From Candidatus Gastranaerophilales bacterium (GTDB lineage Bacteria; Cyanobacteriota; Vampirovibrionia; Gastranaerophilales; Gastranaerophilaceae): 41,776 nt of DNA. The position numbers and the translations under genes are program-made. The notes beneath the pieces were generated by a model. The model saw only the letters and a program-made list of their open reading frames with translations. It was not told the DNA's origin and ran no database searches. The stretch is from NCBI GenBank assembly GCA_947624645.1, contig CANQLG010000015.1, positions 1-41,776 on the forward strand, in the 5' to 3' direction. Position 1 is the first letter of the stretch. Every line of letters starts with the position of its first letter. Positions 7,846 through 14,528 of this stretch are shown here, piece after piece.

Positions 7846-8166
7846 ATGAACGAAAAAGAACTAAAAATATCATTAGGTTCAAGAATTAAAGAATATAGAA
7901 ATAGGCTTAATCTAACACAAGAAAAATTTTCTGAACTTCTTGGAATATCGCAAAGACAAATTTCTTTAATCGAATTGGGTAAAAGTTTTCCTAAACCTTT
8001 AACTTTATCTAAAATCTCCGAAATCTGTAATTGTAATATTTCAGACCTATTTAATTTTGAGCCTGTTATTAATATAGATAAGCTAAAAGTTGAAATGTTT
8101 AAATTAATAGATACTCTTCCCGAAGATAAATTAAAGACCTTATATATTGTTGGAAAAAATATATAA
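7846..8166 (+). CDS. XRE-family helix-turn-helix transcriptional regulator
   Basis: A 106-aa protein with an N-terminal HTH_3 domain (residues about 10-65): 'SRIKEYRNRLNLTQEKFSELL' followed by 'GISQRQISLIELGKSFP' is the classic XRE pattern, with Gln-Glu in helix 2 and the recognition helix 'QRQISLIE'. The remaining 40 residues are helical and may dimerise. The start has a TGGAG site seven bases upstream. It converges with the toxin-antitoxin genes to its right and may regulate genes of this small island. Its target is unknown. Confidence 0.88.
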   Translation: MNEKELKISLGSRIKEYRNRLNLTQEKFSELLGISQRQISLIELGKSFPKPLTLSKISEICNCNISDLFNFEPVINIDKLKVEMFKLIDTLPEDKLKTLYIVGKNI

Positions 8167-8179
8167 TACTTTTTAGGAA

Positions 8180-8452
8180 TTAGGTTGTTATAGGTTCAAT
8201 TTTAATCTTACAGTTTACTGCTTTTGCAAGTTTAATTAATGTTTCTACATTCATAGACCTTAAAGGGTTTACTTCCATTCTTGCAATAAAAGACCTTTTA
8301 AAACCACATAATTGAGCATATTCTTCTTGTGTGATTTTCTTTTCTTTCCTTAATTCAATCAGTTTCCCTATTAACTCAAGTTTTAAATCCAGTATTTCTT
8401 GTTCTTCAGGGGTTAAAGGATATTCTTTTAATATATCATCAAGGTTTTTCAT
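8180..8452 (-). CDS. HigA-type antitoxin, XRE DNA-binding
   Basis: A 90-aa protein: an acidic helical N-terminus ('YPLTPEEQEILDLKLELIGK'), then an HTH domain ('KKITQEEYAQLCGFKRSFIAR' and 'NVETLIKLAKAVNCKI'), ending in a short beta tail. In HigBA and related systems this protein neutralises the toxin encoded just upstream and represses the operon. It overlaps the toxin gene by 14 bases, so the two are translationally coupled in toxin-first order. That is the usual HigBA order, opposite to most type II systems. Confidence 0.87.
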   Translation of the reverse strand: MKNLDDILKEYPLTPEEQEILDLKLELIGKLIELRKEKKITQEEYAQLCGFKRSFIARMEVNPLRSMNVETLIKLAKAVNCKIKIEPITT

Positions 8453-8822
8453 TAGTTTCCCTTTCTTTTATTAGTCTTATGGCTTTTTCTATTTCTTTTT
8501 TTGGGGTCTTTTCTGTTGACTTTACAAAGTGATTAAGAATTATATATTTATTCTCATCTTCAAATATAAAGAAAAATCTATCCCTTAATGGTCTTAACTC
8601 ATATAATTTATATTCAGAGTTAATAATTTGCTTTATATACGGTTCCCCAATAGTTGTACCATAGTATTTTAATAAATTTAGATACTCAATAATCTTGTTA
8701 TATTTTATTCTTGCATCTTTTGACCTTTCTCTTTTCTTTGCTAAAGATACAATATAATCATAAGAAAGATTATCTCCATTTGGTCGTGTATAAAATTCTA
8801 TAATATATTTTATTTCATTCAT
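8439..8822 (-). CDS. HigB/RelE-like toxin (phage Gp49-like family)
   Basis: A 127-aa member of the RelE/HigB superfamily of ribosome-dependent mRNA interferases. The family pattern is visible in 'YKLYELRPLRDRFFFIF' (the L-R-P strand with basic residues), 'KYIILNHFVKSTEKTPKKEIEKA' (the typical H-x-F-x-K-K/S-T-x-K-T-P motif) and the closing helix 'AIRLIKERE'. The basic and aromatic residues expected for RNA cleavage are present. It is first in the pair with the XRE antitoxin at 8180. The AT-rich stretch to the right (8823-9000) probably holds the promoter. Such pairs commonly stabilise mobile islands. Confidence 0.88.
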   Translation of the reverse strand: MNEIKYIIEFYTRPNGDNLSYDYIVSLAKKRERSKDARIKYNKIIEYLNLLKYYGTTIGEPYIKQIINSEYKLYELRPLRDRFFFIFEDENKYIILNHFVKSTEKTPKKEIEKAIRLIKERETNEKP

Positions 8823-9010
8823 ATTATATATTGTAACTCTTCGGTTACATTTTCGTCAAGTCTAATAACTAATTTTGTATTAAATCTTTAAGATTTCATG
8901 TAGCTTATATGTATCCAAACTATGTTTACGAATAAAATTATAATTTTATGAAATATGTTTAAATTTCATTCTTATATTACTTTTTTAATTCATAACAAAT
9001 AAAAAAATCG

Positions 9011-9057
9011 CCCTTACAAGGAGGATGTCAGGAGTTCAAGTCTCTTAACGCCCACCA
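9011..9057 (+). pseudogene. 3' half of tRNA-Val(UAC), probable attachment-site scar
   Basis: The bases fit tRNA geometry exactly from the anticodon loop onwards: loop CTTACAA (9013-9019, anticodon TAC), stem GGAGG (9020-9024), variable ATGTC, T-stem AGGAG, T-loop TTCAAGT, CTCTT, acceptor strand AACGCCC, discriminator A and encoded CCA (9055-9057). The 5' half is absent; upstream is A-rich unrelated sequence with only CC of the anticodon stem. Integrases often cross over in the anticodon or T-loop and leave such a 3' duplicate. The intact tRNA-Val, presumably starting GGGCGTT, should lie elsewhere, probably left of the window. Confidence 0.85.
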
Positions 9058-9175
9058 TAGAAAATCCCAGAGTTTCAAGGCTTCGGGATTTTTTATTTTA
9101 CTCCTGTGTCCACCTTGTGTCCATTTCTTATTTTTAATTTTGCTTATTCATGGAGGGGTCTGGTGTCTGCTGTGG
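9051..9175. repeat. Direct repeat copy 2 (continues the tRNA-Val fragment)
   Basis: Nearly identical to 4821-4945. It begins in the tRNA-Val acceptor stem and includes the terminator hairpin at 9061-9094, then the 3' end of the large minus-strand ORF at 9134. An extra CCTTGTGTCCA sits after the CTGTGTCCA in this copy. Because the tRNA fragment continues leftward only here, this copy looks like the original junction and 4821 the derived or second one. Confidence 0.8.
9061..9094 (+). terminator. Rho-independent terminator of the tRNA-Val (displaced)
   Basis: AAAATCCCAGAG...CTTCGGGATTTTTT forms a stem of about 11 bp with one mismatch, followed by a T-rich run. It lies 3 bases after the CCA end of the tRNA-Val fragment, as expected for a tRNA terminator. 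An identical copy is at 4831-4864. Confidence 0.75.
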
Positions 9176-10519
9176 AGCTTCCTGTGGTATTAACCCCATT
9201 TCCTTCATTCTCTGAAAGGAATATTCTGCTATTTCATCTGTTGTTTTTGTAAGTTCATCAGCTATATCTCTTATTAATCTCTCAGCTGCAAGTTGTTTAG
9301 ATGCAATCAAATTAGCTAATTCAACATCTTTATTTGAAATAGCTTCTTTTATTGCAGTAGTTTCTAAACCTTTAGCTCTTAACTTTTGATAATAATCCTC
9401 GGCATTTTCAGCGGTTATTTTCCAAGGAATAGTATCTTTTGAATAGCTTTGAGCAGCTTCATCAATAAGTTGACTTGCTTCATTTTCACTTTTTATTGAT
9501 TTTGCTCGTTCTTCGATTGGTCTGGTGTCTGCTGCGGAGCTTCCTGTGGTATTAACCCCATTTCCTTCATTCTCTGGAATGCGTACTCTGCTATTTCCTC
9601 TGTTGTTTTTGCTCCCTGTTCCTGTGCTTCCATTTTCAAGGTTGTCATTAGACTTCGGAAGTTGCAAAATTTCTGCATTCTTTCGTGATTTATTGTCATA
9701 ATAATCCTTTTTCTTTTGTAACATTTCTTCTGCAAAATTATCAGCTTCCTTTTCTAATGAATTATTTAGATAATTTGATAAATCTTTACTGGTTTGAATA
9801 TTTTCAGTTAAGTTTATTAATTCTTCAATATCTTTCGCATTTGCAGAATTTTTAACTTGTTTTGCATGTCCTAACTCATGAAATAAAGCATATTTAGCTT
9901 TTTCTGTGGATAAATTAGGATTTAATTTAATCCCTATTATATCATTATTTTCATTTAAAACAAGAGTAGCATTAGTTTGATAACCATTTGTAGTAAGTTC
10001 TGATATTTCCTCTGTTGTCATTTTTTGAATAGGAAGGTTTTTATACTCATCTAACAAACCTTCCGCTTTATATGCTTCATCATTTAAAACTGTATCTACA
10101 CTTGCCCAAGTTCTTTCAGAATTATTTATAAATTCTTCTAAATTTTCAGAAGCAGTTTTTAAAACAGGTTCTTCCGCAGGAGCTTGCTCTACTGTTCTTC
10201 CTGCTCTTGAATCAGCTTTCTTCTTTACATACCCTAATGCCATTTCACTTTCGTTCATTCCTTCATAACGATTGAAATGTTTAACTTTTTGATTGGGTAC
10301 TTCTCCTTTTGCTCTATCTCTTGCGTGTTCAAGTTCACTCCTTAAGATGGCATAAGGGTTTTTAGCATTCTTATTTATCCTGATTAAGATTTTGGAAGTA
10401 TATTTTGACTCTTGATTTAATTCTCCTTTTGCTTGTGCATCTTTCTTAACGGGAACTTTTAAGATTTCTTTTTTCGATATATGTACCGTTATTTTACATA
10501 TTTTTCGCCCCATTCGCAC
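9134..10519 (-). CDS. Truncated large polyvalent-type protein with HExxH peptidase domain
   Basis: A 461-aa open frame. The middle contains 'YALFHELGHAKQ' (about residues 211-222), a zinc-metallopeptidase HExxH motif of the type found in polyvalent proteins of phages and conjugative elements, with a further acidic helix 'SLEKEADNFAEEMLQ' that could supply the third ligand. Residues about 290-345 are the alternate-frame reading of the small-ORF module (9493-9699), and the C-terminus (EIAEYSFQRMKEMG... NKQN) is the direct-frame reading of another copy. The first ~10 codons overlap the HxlR gene and no ribosome site is seen. The protein is therefore probably a 5'-truncated fragment joined behind that gene. 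Start uncertain; expression doubtful. Confidence 0.6.
   Translation of the reverse strand: MRMGRKICKITVHISKKEILKVPVKKDAQAKGELNQESKYTSKILIRINKNAKNPYAILRSELEHARDRAKGEVPNQKVKHFNRYEGMNESEMALGYVKKKADSRAGRTVEQAPAEEPVLKTASENLEEFINNSERTWASVDTVLNDEAYKAEGLLDEYKNLPIQKMTTEEISELTTNGYQTNATLVLNENNDIIGIKLNPNLSTEKAKYALFHELGHAKQVKNSANAKDIEELINLTENIQTSKDLSNYLNNSLEKEADNFAEEMLQKKKDYYDNKSRKNAEILQLPKSNDNLENGSTGTGSKNNRGNSRVRIPENEGNGVNTTGSSAADTRPIEERAKSIKSENEASQLIDEAAQSYSKDTIPWKITAENAEDYYQKLRAKGLETTAIKEAISNKDVELANLIASKQLAAERLIRDIADELTKTTDEIAEYSFQRMKEMGLIPQEAPQQTPDPSMNKQN
9157..9248. repeat. Intragenic direct repeat, distal copy (partner at 9519-9610)
   Basis: About 90 bases starting GGTCTGGTGTCTGCTG match 9519-9610 with roughly nine of ten bases identical, 362 bases apart and both inside the 461-aa ORF. 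The two copies are translated in different frames in that ORF, because the distance between them is not a multiple of three. Weaker copies lie at 4910-4980, 6134-6172 and 6440-6520. Confidence 0.75.
9493..9699 (-). CDS. 68-aa module ORF nested in another frame inside the large ORF
   Basis: An ORF of exactly 68 codons with the leader AAAAGGATTATT before its ATG, as in the paralogue at 6417-6623. It encodes 'MTINHERMQKFCNFRSLMTT' and on to a tail 'QQTPDQSKNEQNQ'. It lies wholly within the 461-aa ORF, which reads the same DNA in a different frame as a Ser/Asn/Gly-rich linker (…GSSAADTRPIEERAKSIK…). Both the direct-frame protein and the alternate frame are preserved in both loci. Function unknown. 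It could be a real small gene overprinted on the linker, or a mobile module that tolerates insertion in coding DNA. Confidence 0.5.
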   Translation of the reverse strand: MTINHERMQKFCNFRSLMTTLKMEAQEQGAKTTEEIAEYAFQRMKEMGLIPQEAPQQTPDQSKNEQNQ

Positions 10520-10827
10520 ATTTTATATAATATGGGAATGAAAGTTGTTCCTCTTTCCGATAGACTATATTCAACTTTTGGAGGGATTTGAGGATATTCT
10601 TTTCTTATTATCAATTTACTATTTTCAAGCTCTTTTAGAGTATTACTTAAAGTTTTATGCGACAGAATATTTAAATACCTTTGTAACTCATTGAATCTGA
10701 TTGTTTTATGCCTATAAATTGCATATAAAACAGTCAGTTTATATTTTCCGTTAATATGGGACATTGTATAGTTAAATCCCGTTTTATCAAAACTTTCAAC
10801 ACTTTTTAAGCAATCTTTTTTGTTCAT
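10489..10827 (-). CDS. HxlR-family winged-helix regulator with N-terminal cysteine
   Basis: A 112-aa HxlR/YodB-type repressor. The family pattern is clear: 'INGKYKLTVLYAIYRHKTIRF' (the G-K-W/Y-x-x-x-I-L core), 'ELQRYLNILSHKTLSNTLKELE' (the L-S-x-K-x-L-x-x-x-L-x-x-L recognition helix) and the wing 'YPQIPPKVEYSLSERG'. I take the ATG at 10827 (MNKKDCLKS) because the longer reading adds residues unlike the family. Cys6 sits where redox-sensing members such as YodB carry their reactive cysteine. It is divergent from the NTF2-like gene at 10904, with paired GTAC sites between them. Confidence 0.9.
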   Translation of the reverse strand: MNKKDCLKSVESFDKTGFNYTMSHINGKYKLTVLYAIYRHKTIRFNELQRYLNILSHKTLSNTLKELENSKLIIRKEYPQIPPKVEYSLSERGTTFIPILYKMCEWGEKYVK

Positions 10828-10851
10828 TTTTAGACAGTTACCTTTATTACC

Positions 10852-10870
10852 GTACTTGTTAATTTGGTAC
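10852..10870. promoter_or_regulatory. Candidate HxlR operator, GTAC-N11-GTAC
   Basis: Two GTACTT half-sites (10852 and 10867) lie in the 76-base gap between the divergent HxlR and NTF2-like genes. GTAC is self-complementary, so the pair can also be read as an inverted repeat. HxlR-type repressors commonly bind TAC/GTA-containing repeats in such intergenic spaces. Assignment is by position. Confidence 0.35.
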
Positions 10871-10903
10871 TTTAAATATAACATAAAATAAAAGGAGATT
10901 ATT

Positions 10904-11287
10904 ATGAGAGAAGATATTAAAGAATTTAATACAGTTGAAACTGTTGCTAAAAAATTTGTTGAAGCTGTAAAAAAAGGTGATAGTTCAATAGTTAAACCTT
11001 ATTTTTATGAAAAAGCCTGTTTCTTTGGTCAATTAAATGAAGAAGTTTATCAATCGGGACCGATTCAAGAATTTTATGATACTATCGATAAATTTGGTGC
11101 TTGTGATGATAATTATATTTCAAGAGTTGATGTTATATCGTTAGAAAAAACAATTGCAACAGTAAGAGTAATAGAAGATAACTGGCACGGTTATAAATTT
11201 ACCGATTTTTTAATTATGAATAAAATCAACGGAACATGGAAAATAGTTTCCAAAGTATATGATACTTTGGAAAATCTGAATAAATAA
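10904..11287 (+). CDS. NTF2-like (SnoaL / lumazine-binding-like) protein
   Basis: A 127-aa protein with the cone-shaped NTF2 fold pattern: an N-terminal helix pair ('VETVAKKFVEAVKKGDSSIVK'), then 'PYFYEKACFFG', and a run of beta strands ending 'FTDFLIMNKINGTWKIVSKVY', which is the standard signature of putative lumazine-binding/DUF4440 proteins. Members bind small hydrophobic ligands or act as minor enzymes; this one's ligand is unknown. A strong AAAGGAG site precedes the ATG. It is divergent from the HxlR regulator and so probably controlled by it. Confidence 0.85.
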   Translation: MREDIKEFNTVETVAKKFVEAVKKGDSSIVKPYFYEKACFFGQLNEEVYQSGPIQEFYDTIDKFGACDDNYISRVDVISLEKTIATVRVIEDNWHGYKFTDFLIMNKINGTWKIVSKVYDTLENLNK

Positions 11288-11294
11288 TGAAAAA

Positions 11295-11320
11295 AGCCGA
11301 TAGCAATTAAACTATCGGCT
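11295..11320. terminator. Bidirectional rho-independent terminator
   Basis: AGCCGATAG / CTATCGGCT form a perfect 9-bp stem with an 8-base loop between the convergent NTF2-like gene and the flavin oxidoreductase gene. A's precede it and a T-rich stretch follows, so it can work on both strands. Confidence 0.88.
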
Positions 11321-11333
11321 GATTATTATTTAT

Positions 11334-11975
11334 TTATAAACTTTTCCCCAGTTCATAGGCTTGTTTTGGGAAATTTGTGTTGTTTACCGAACCTTCAGTC
11401 CAAACTCCCGATGCAATAATTTGCCCTGCATCTGTCCAGCCTAAATAATTTAAAAGCACTTCATAATGTTTTTTAATAGGCTCTGCTTCTTTTGCCGAGG
11501 TATCAGCGTAAGTTAAAATAAGAGCTGATTTTTTGGGAGTATGAATTTTTCCGTTAATTGAATAAAATCTGTCTATTACGGCTTTTAATTGTGCGGATAT
11601 CCCAAAATAGTACATCGGAGTTGCAAAAACGACCATATCCGAATCAACTATATTCTCTTTTATAAAATTAAAGTCGTCATTATAAACGCAGTCCCCATCC
11701 ATACCGCATTTATTACAAGCAATGCATGGGTGAACATTTTTAAATGCACTGTCAAAACGAATTACATTGTGACCGTTTTCTTTTGCACCTTTTATAAAAT
11801 TATCAGCTAAGGTATTTGAGTTGCCGTTTTTTCTGGGGCTTCCCGTTATTACTAATATTTTCATTTTTTTATTCTCCTTGCTCACTGATGGCAGTACTGA
11901 TTTTGAAAGCACTGCCCCGCTTGCTATAACACCTGCAATAATTGCAGAGTTTTTTATAAAACTTCTTCTGTCCAT
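11334..11975 (-). CDS. Tat-exported NAD(P)H-dependent FMN oxidoreductase-like flavoprotein
   Basis: A 213-aa protein. Residues 1-30 form a twin-arginine signal ('MDRRSFIKNSAIIAGVIASG'), unusual for this mostly cytoplasmic family. The rest is a flavodoxin-like fold: 'MKILVITGSPRKNGNSNTLA' is the FMN phosphate loop, 'PCIACNKCGMDGDC' is the Cys-rich segment seen in iron-sulfur-flavoprotein-type NADPH:FMN reductases, and 'FATPMYYFGISAQLKAVIDR' is the isoalloxazine loop and dimer helix. It probably reduces quinones or other electrophiles outside the cytoplasm. Its start overlaps the end of the upstream flavodoxin gene by 22 bases, so the pair is one operon. Confidence 0.88.
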   Translation of the reverse strand: MDRRSFIKNSAIIAGVIASGAVLSKSVLPSVSKENKKMKILVITGSPRKNGNSNTLADNFIKGAKENGHNVIRFDSAFKNVHPCIACNKCGMDGDCVYNDDFNFIKENIVDSDMVVFATPMYYFGISAQLKAVIDRFYSINGKIHTPKKSALILTYADTSAKEAEPIKKHYEVLLNYLGWTDAGQIIASGVWTEGSVNNTNFPKQAYELGKSL

Positions 11976-12532
11976 TTTTTAAGTTCTTCTTTAGTCGGAT
12001 GATTGTTAAATAATTTCCCCTCTTTAATTTCCGTAGAACTTGAAACACTTTTTTTCAGGTTTTCAACTGTTCTTCCGAATCCACTTCCGCCTGATGTTGC
12101 AAAAAGAATAATTTTTTTATTCGTAAAGTCGTGTGCTTCCAAAAATGTATTAACAATGGTTGGTGCTATATACCACCAAATGGGGAAGCCTAAAAATATT
12201 GTGTCATAATTATCAGTTGAAAAATTATCATTAACAATTTCAGGGCGTGAGTTATGGTCGTCCATCTCAAGAGTGCTTCTTGAACTTTTATTAGTCCAAT
12301 CTAAATCGGCACTTGTATAAAGAACTTTAGGTTTTATTTCATAAATATCTGCGTTTATTGCAGCTGCCAAATTTTGAGCAACTTGTTTTGTAGTTCCCGT
12401 TGCACTAAAATACGCTACCAACACTTTTTTATCCATATTTGTATCCTCCTTTGCTGGTTTACCATTTAGAGCCCAAACAGCTCCCGCACCAATAATAACT
12501 AATCCTAAAATTATCAAAAATATATTTTTCAT
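11954..12532 (-). CDS. Membrane-anchored flavodoxin
   Basis: A 192-aa protein starting with a hydrophobic anchor ('MKNIFLIILGLVIIGAGAVW') and a short linker, then a flavodoxin domain. 'VLVAYFSATGTTKQVAQNLA' is the FMN-binding S-x-T-G-x-T loop. 'DNYDTIFLGFPIWWYIAPTIV' is the second FMN contact and 'IILFATSGGSGFGRTVENL' the third. Such flavodoxin-4 family proteins carry electrons or act in quinone handling; the anchor would place the domain outside the cytoplasmic membrane. It is first in a two-gene operon with the Tat-signal oxidoreductase. The presumed promoter lies in 12533-12772. Confidence 0.88.
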   Translation of the reverse strand: MKNIFLIILGLVIIGAGAVWALNGKPAKEDTNMDKKVLVAYFSATGTTKQVAQNLAAAINADIYEIKPKVLYTSADLDWTNKSSRSTLEMDDHNSRPEIVNDNFSTDNYDTIFLGFPIWWYIAPTIVNTFLEAHDFTNKKIILFATSGGSGFGRTVENLKKSVSSSTEIKEGKLFNNHPTKEELKKWTEEVL

Positions 12533-12772
12533 TAATTTTCTCCTTATTTTATTTTTTTCACAACAGCGACTTGTATTAGATTTTTACAATAAAGATTTTG
12601 TTATAAAAAAAGCAAAGAAAAATTTGTCAGAAAAGAATTAAAACGTTTTAAATAAACTTATTAATATAGCTGACTTTATCATATAAATTTGGATATTACA
12701 GTTACATTTGTGTTTTTCTACATTTATACAAAAAACATGTTAAAATAGACATAATTTGTTAAGGTAAAATAA
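12533..12772. promoter_or_regulatory. AT-rich divergent promoter region
   Basis: 240 bases separate the leftward flavodoxin operon from the rightward SGNH-like operon. I see no ORF or stable hairpin. A TTAAAATA box near 12738 could be a -10 for the rightward genes, but no matching -35 is clear. Confidence 0.35.
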
Positions 12773-13654
12773 ATGAGCATTAAGAGATTTTTTTATAAAA
12801 TATTAGAAACATACATTAAAAATAAATATAAAATGACATCTAATGAATTATTAAATTTTATGCTGCGTCGCGATGGAATTGAAGTATATAAAGATAATAT
12901 AGAATTTCTATTCTTAGGTTCATCTAACGGAGAATTAGGGGTAAATACCAACATGTTCGATGATAACAAAGCTTTTAATTTATGTATAAGTTCTCAAGAC
13001 TTATACTATTCTTGTGAGCTTTATAAAAAATATGTAAAAGAATTAAAAAACCTCAAAAATATTTTTGTAACGTTCTCAGTATTTTCATCCGGTTTCGAAC
13101 TACAAAAAACAAAGAACAAAAGACATATTCAATACTATAAAGAAGTATTTAATATTCCGTTTAAGTACGAAACCGAATGGGGGGGGGTAGAATTAAAAAA
13201 CGAGCTTAAAATAATTAAATATCTGACTAAAAAACATTATAACTTAAATAAAGGTTTTTCGGGATATACAGAAAAAATTCCAACGTTTGATATAAATGTT
13301 GCTATAAATGATATAAAATCTCACCTGAAAAATGCTTTTAGGGGAACTCATCAGGAAGAATACTTAAAAATAATGAACGATATAGCAAAAGAAAATAATC
13401 AAAACTTTTATGTTATTGTTTTACCCCGTTCACCTGAATACAGAAAGAGATTAAAAGAATATGCAATACAAGGTGGTTATGATTATGATAAAATATTCAA
13501 TCCGATGTACAAAATATCAGAACAATACAATATAAAAATAATTAATCATTTTGATGATGAAAATTTTACGGATAAAGATTTTGCAGATTTTGAACACTTA
13601 CTGCCCGCAGGTGCCGTTAAATTTACAAATATATTATTGAAAGAAATACAATGA
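12773..13654 (+). CDS. SGNH-hydrolase-like protein, poly-G phase-variable (in frame)
   Basis: A 293-aa protein with an SGNH/GDSL-like arrangement: 'FLFLGSSNGELGVNTNMF' supplies the nucleophile Ser block, 'FNLCISSQDLYYSCELYKKY' the following helix, 'FYVIVLPRSPEYRKRLKEYA' the central strand, and 'DFADFEHLLPAGAVKF' a D-x-x-H block near the C-terminus. Known relatives add or remove acyl groups on surface sugars; the substrate here is unknown. No signal peptide or membrane segment is seen. Nine G's at 13179-13187 encode Trp-Gly-Gly (TEWGGV) and keep the frame open. It overlaps the paralogue by ATGA, so the two are coupled. Confidence 0.75.
   Translation: MSIKRFFYKILETYIKNKYKMTSNELLNFMLRRDGIEVYKDNIEFLFLGSSNGELGVNTNMFDDNKAFNLCISSQDLYYSCELYKKYVKELKNLKNIFVTFSVFSSGFELQKTKNKRHIQYYKEVFNIPFKYETEWGGVELKNELKIIKYLTKKHYNLNKGFSGYTEKIPTFDINVAINDIKSHLKNAFRGTHQEEYLKIMNDIAKENNQNFYVIVLPRSPEYRKRLKEYAIQGGYDYDKIFNPMYKISEQYNIKIINHFDDENFTDKDFADFEHLLPAGAVKFTNILLKEIQ
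13179..13187 (+). repeat. Poly-G tract (G9), in-frame state
   Basis: Nine consecutive G's in an AT-rich gene, within ACC-GAA-TGG-GGG-GGG-GTA. Tracts of this length slip during replication. Gain or loss of one G would truncate the protein after residue about 138. Confidence 0.85.
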
Positions 13655-14528
13655 AATTAAAAGAACTGACTAATAAAATTAAAGCGAAATTTATAAAAAA
13701 ACGATACGGAATAACTCCAAAAGAATTATATAATTATTTCATATTAAAAGACGGGATTGAAGTATATAAAGAACGAATAGAAATTCTTGTTTTAGGTTCA
13801 AGCCATGGTCAACTTGGAATAAACACAAATTTATTTGAAAATTTTAAAGCTTTTAATCTCTGCATAGGTTCTCAAGATTTATATTATTCCTGCGAACTTT
13901 ACAAAAAATATGTAAAAGAACTTAAAAATCTAAAAAATGTTTTATTGACATATAGTGTATTTTCATCAGGGTATGAACTTCAGAAAACAAAAAATATCAG
14001 GTATATCGATTATTACAAAGAAGTCTTTGGCATAGAACCAAAGTATAAAACCGAATGGGGGGGGTAAATCATGATAAGGATATTCAAATTATCAGTGAAC
14101 TTTCCAAAAAGAAATATTATCTGCCTAAAGGTTTTACCGGATACGAAGGAAAAGTTTCTACAATGGATGTAAATGTTGCAATACACGATATTAAATCTCA
14201 TTTAAAAAATGCCTTCAGGGATAATCATCAGGAAGAATATGTAAAAATTATGAATGATATAGCACAAGAAAACAATCAAAAACTATTTATTATCATTCCT
14301 CCGCATTCTCCTATATATAGAGAAAAATTAAAAGAATTTGCAATGCAATACGGCTTAGAGTATAATGACATTTTCAAACCCTTGTTTAATTTGGGAGAAA
14401 AATACGGTTTAAAAATTTTAAACTATTATGATAATCAAAATTTTACCAATGAAGATTTTGCTGATTATGAACATTTACTTCCGACAGGGGCAATCAAATT
14501 AACAACTATGTTATTAAAGGAGATATAA
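13651..14528 (+). pseudogene. Second SGNH-like paralogue, frameshifted at a poly-G tract (phase-off)
   Basis: A tandem copy of the preceding gene. The first 138 codons (to 14067) match it closely ('LVLGSSHGQLGINTNLFENF', 'SQDLYYSCELYKKYVKELKN'). A stop then falls just after the eight-G run at 14057-14064. The remainder continues in another frame from about 14065 to 14528, including 'MDVNVAIHDIKSHLKNAFRD' and 'DFADYEHLLPTGAIKLTTML'. One more G would restore TEW-G-G-VNHDKD and give an intact protein of about 292 aa with both SGNH blocks. Everything else is conserved, so this looks like a switchable OFF state and not decay, unless it is a sequencing error in the G run. Confidence 0.8.
14057..14064 (+). 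repeat. Poly-G tract (G8), out-of-frame state
   Basis: Eight G's at the position equivalent to the G9 tract of the upstream paralogue. TGG-GGG-GGG-TAA ends translation at once. A single added G restores the family reading. Confidence 0.85.
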
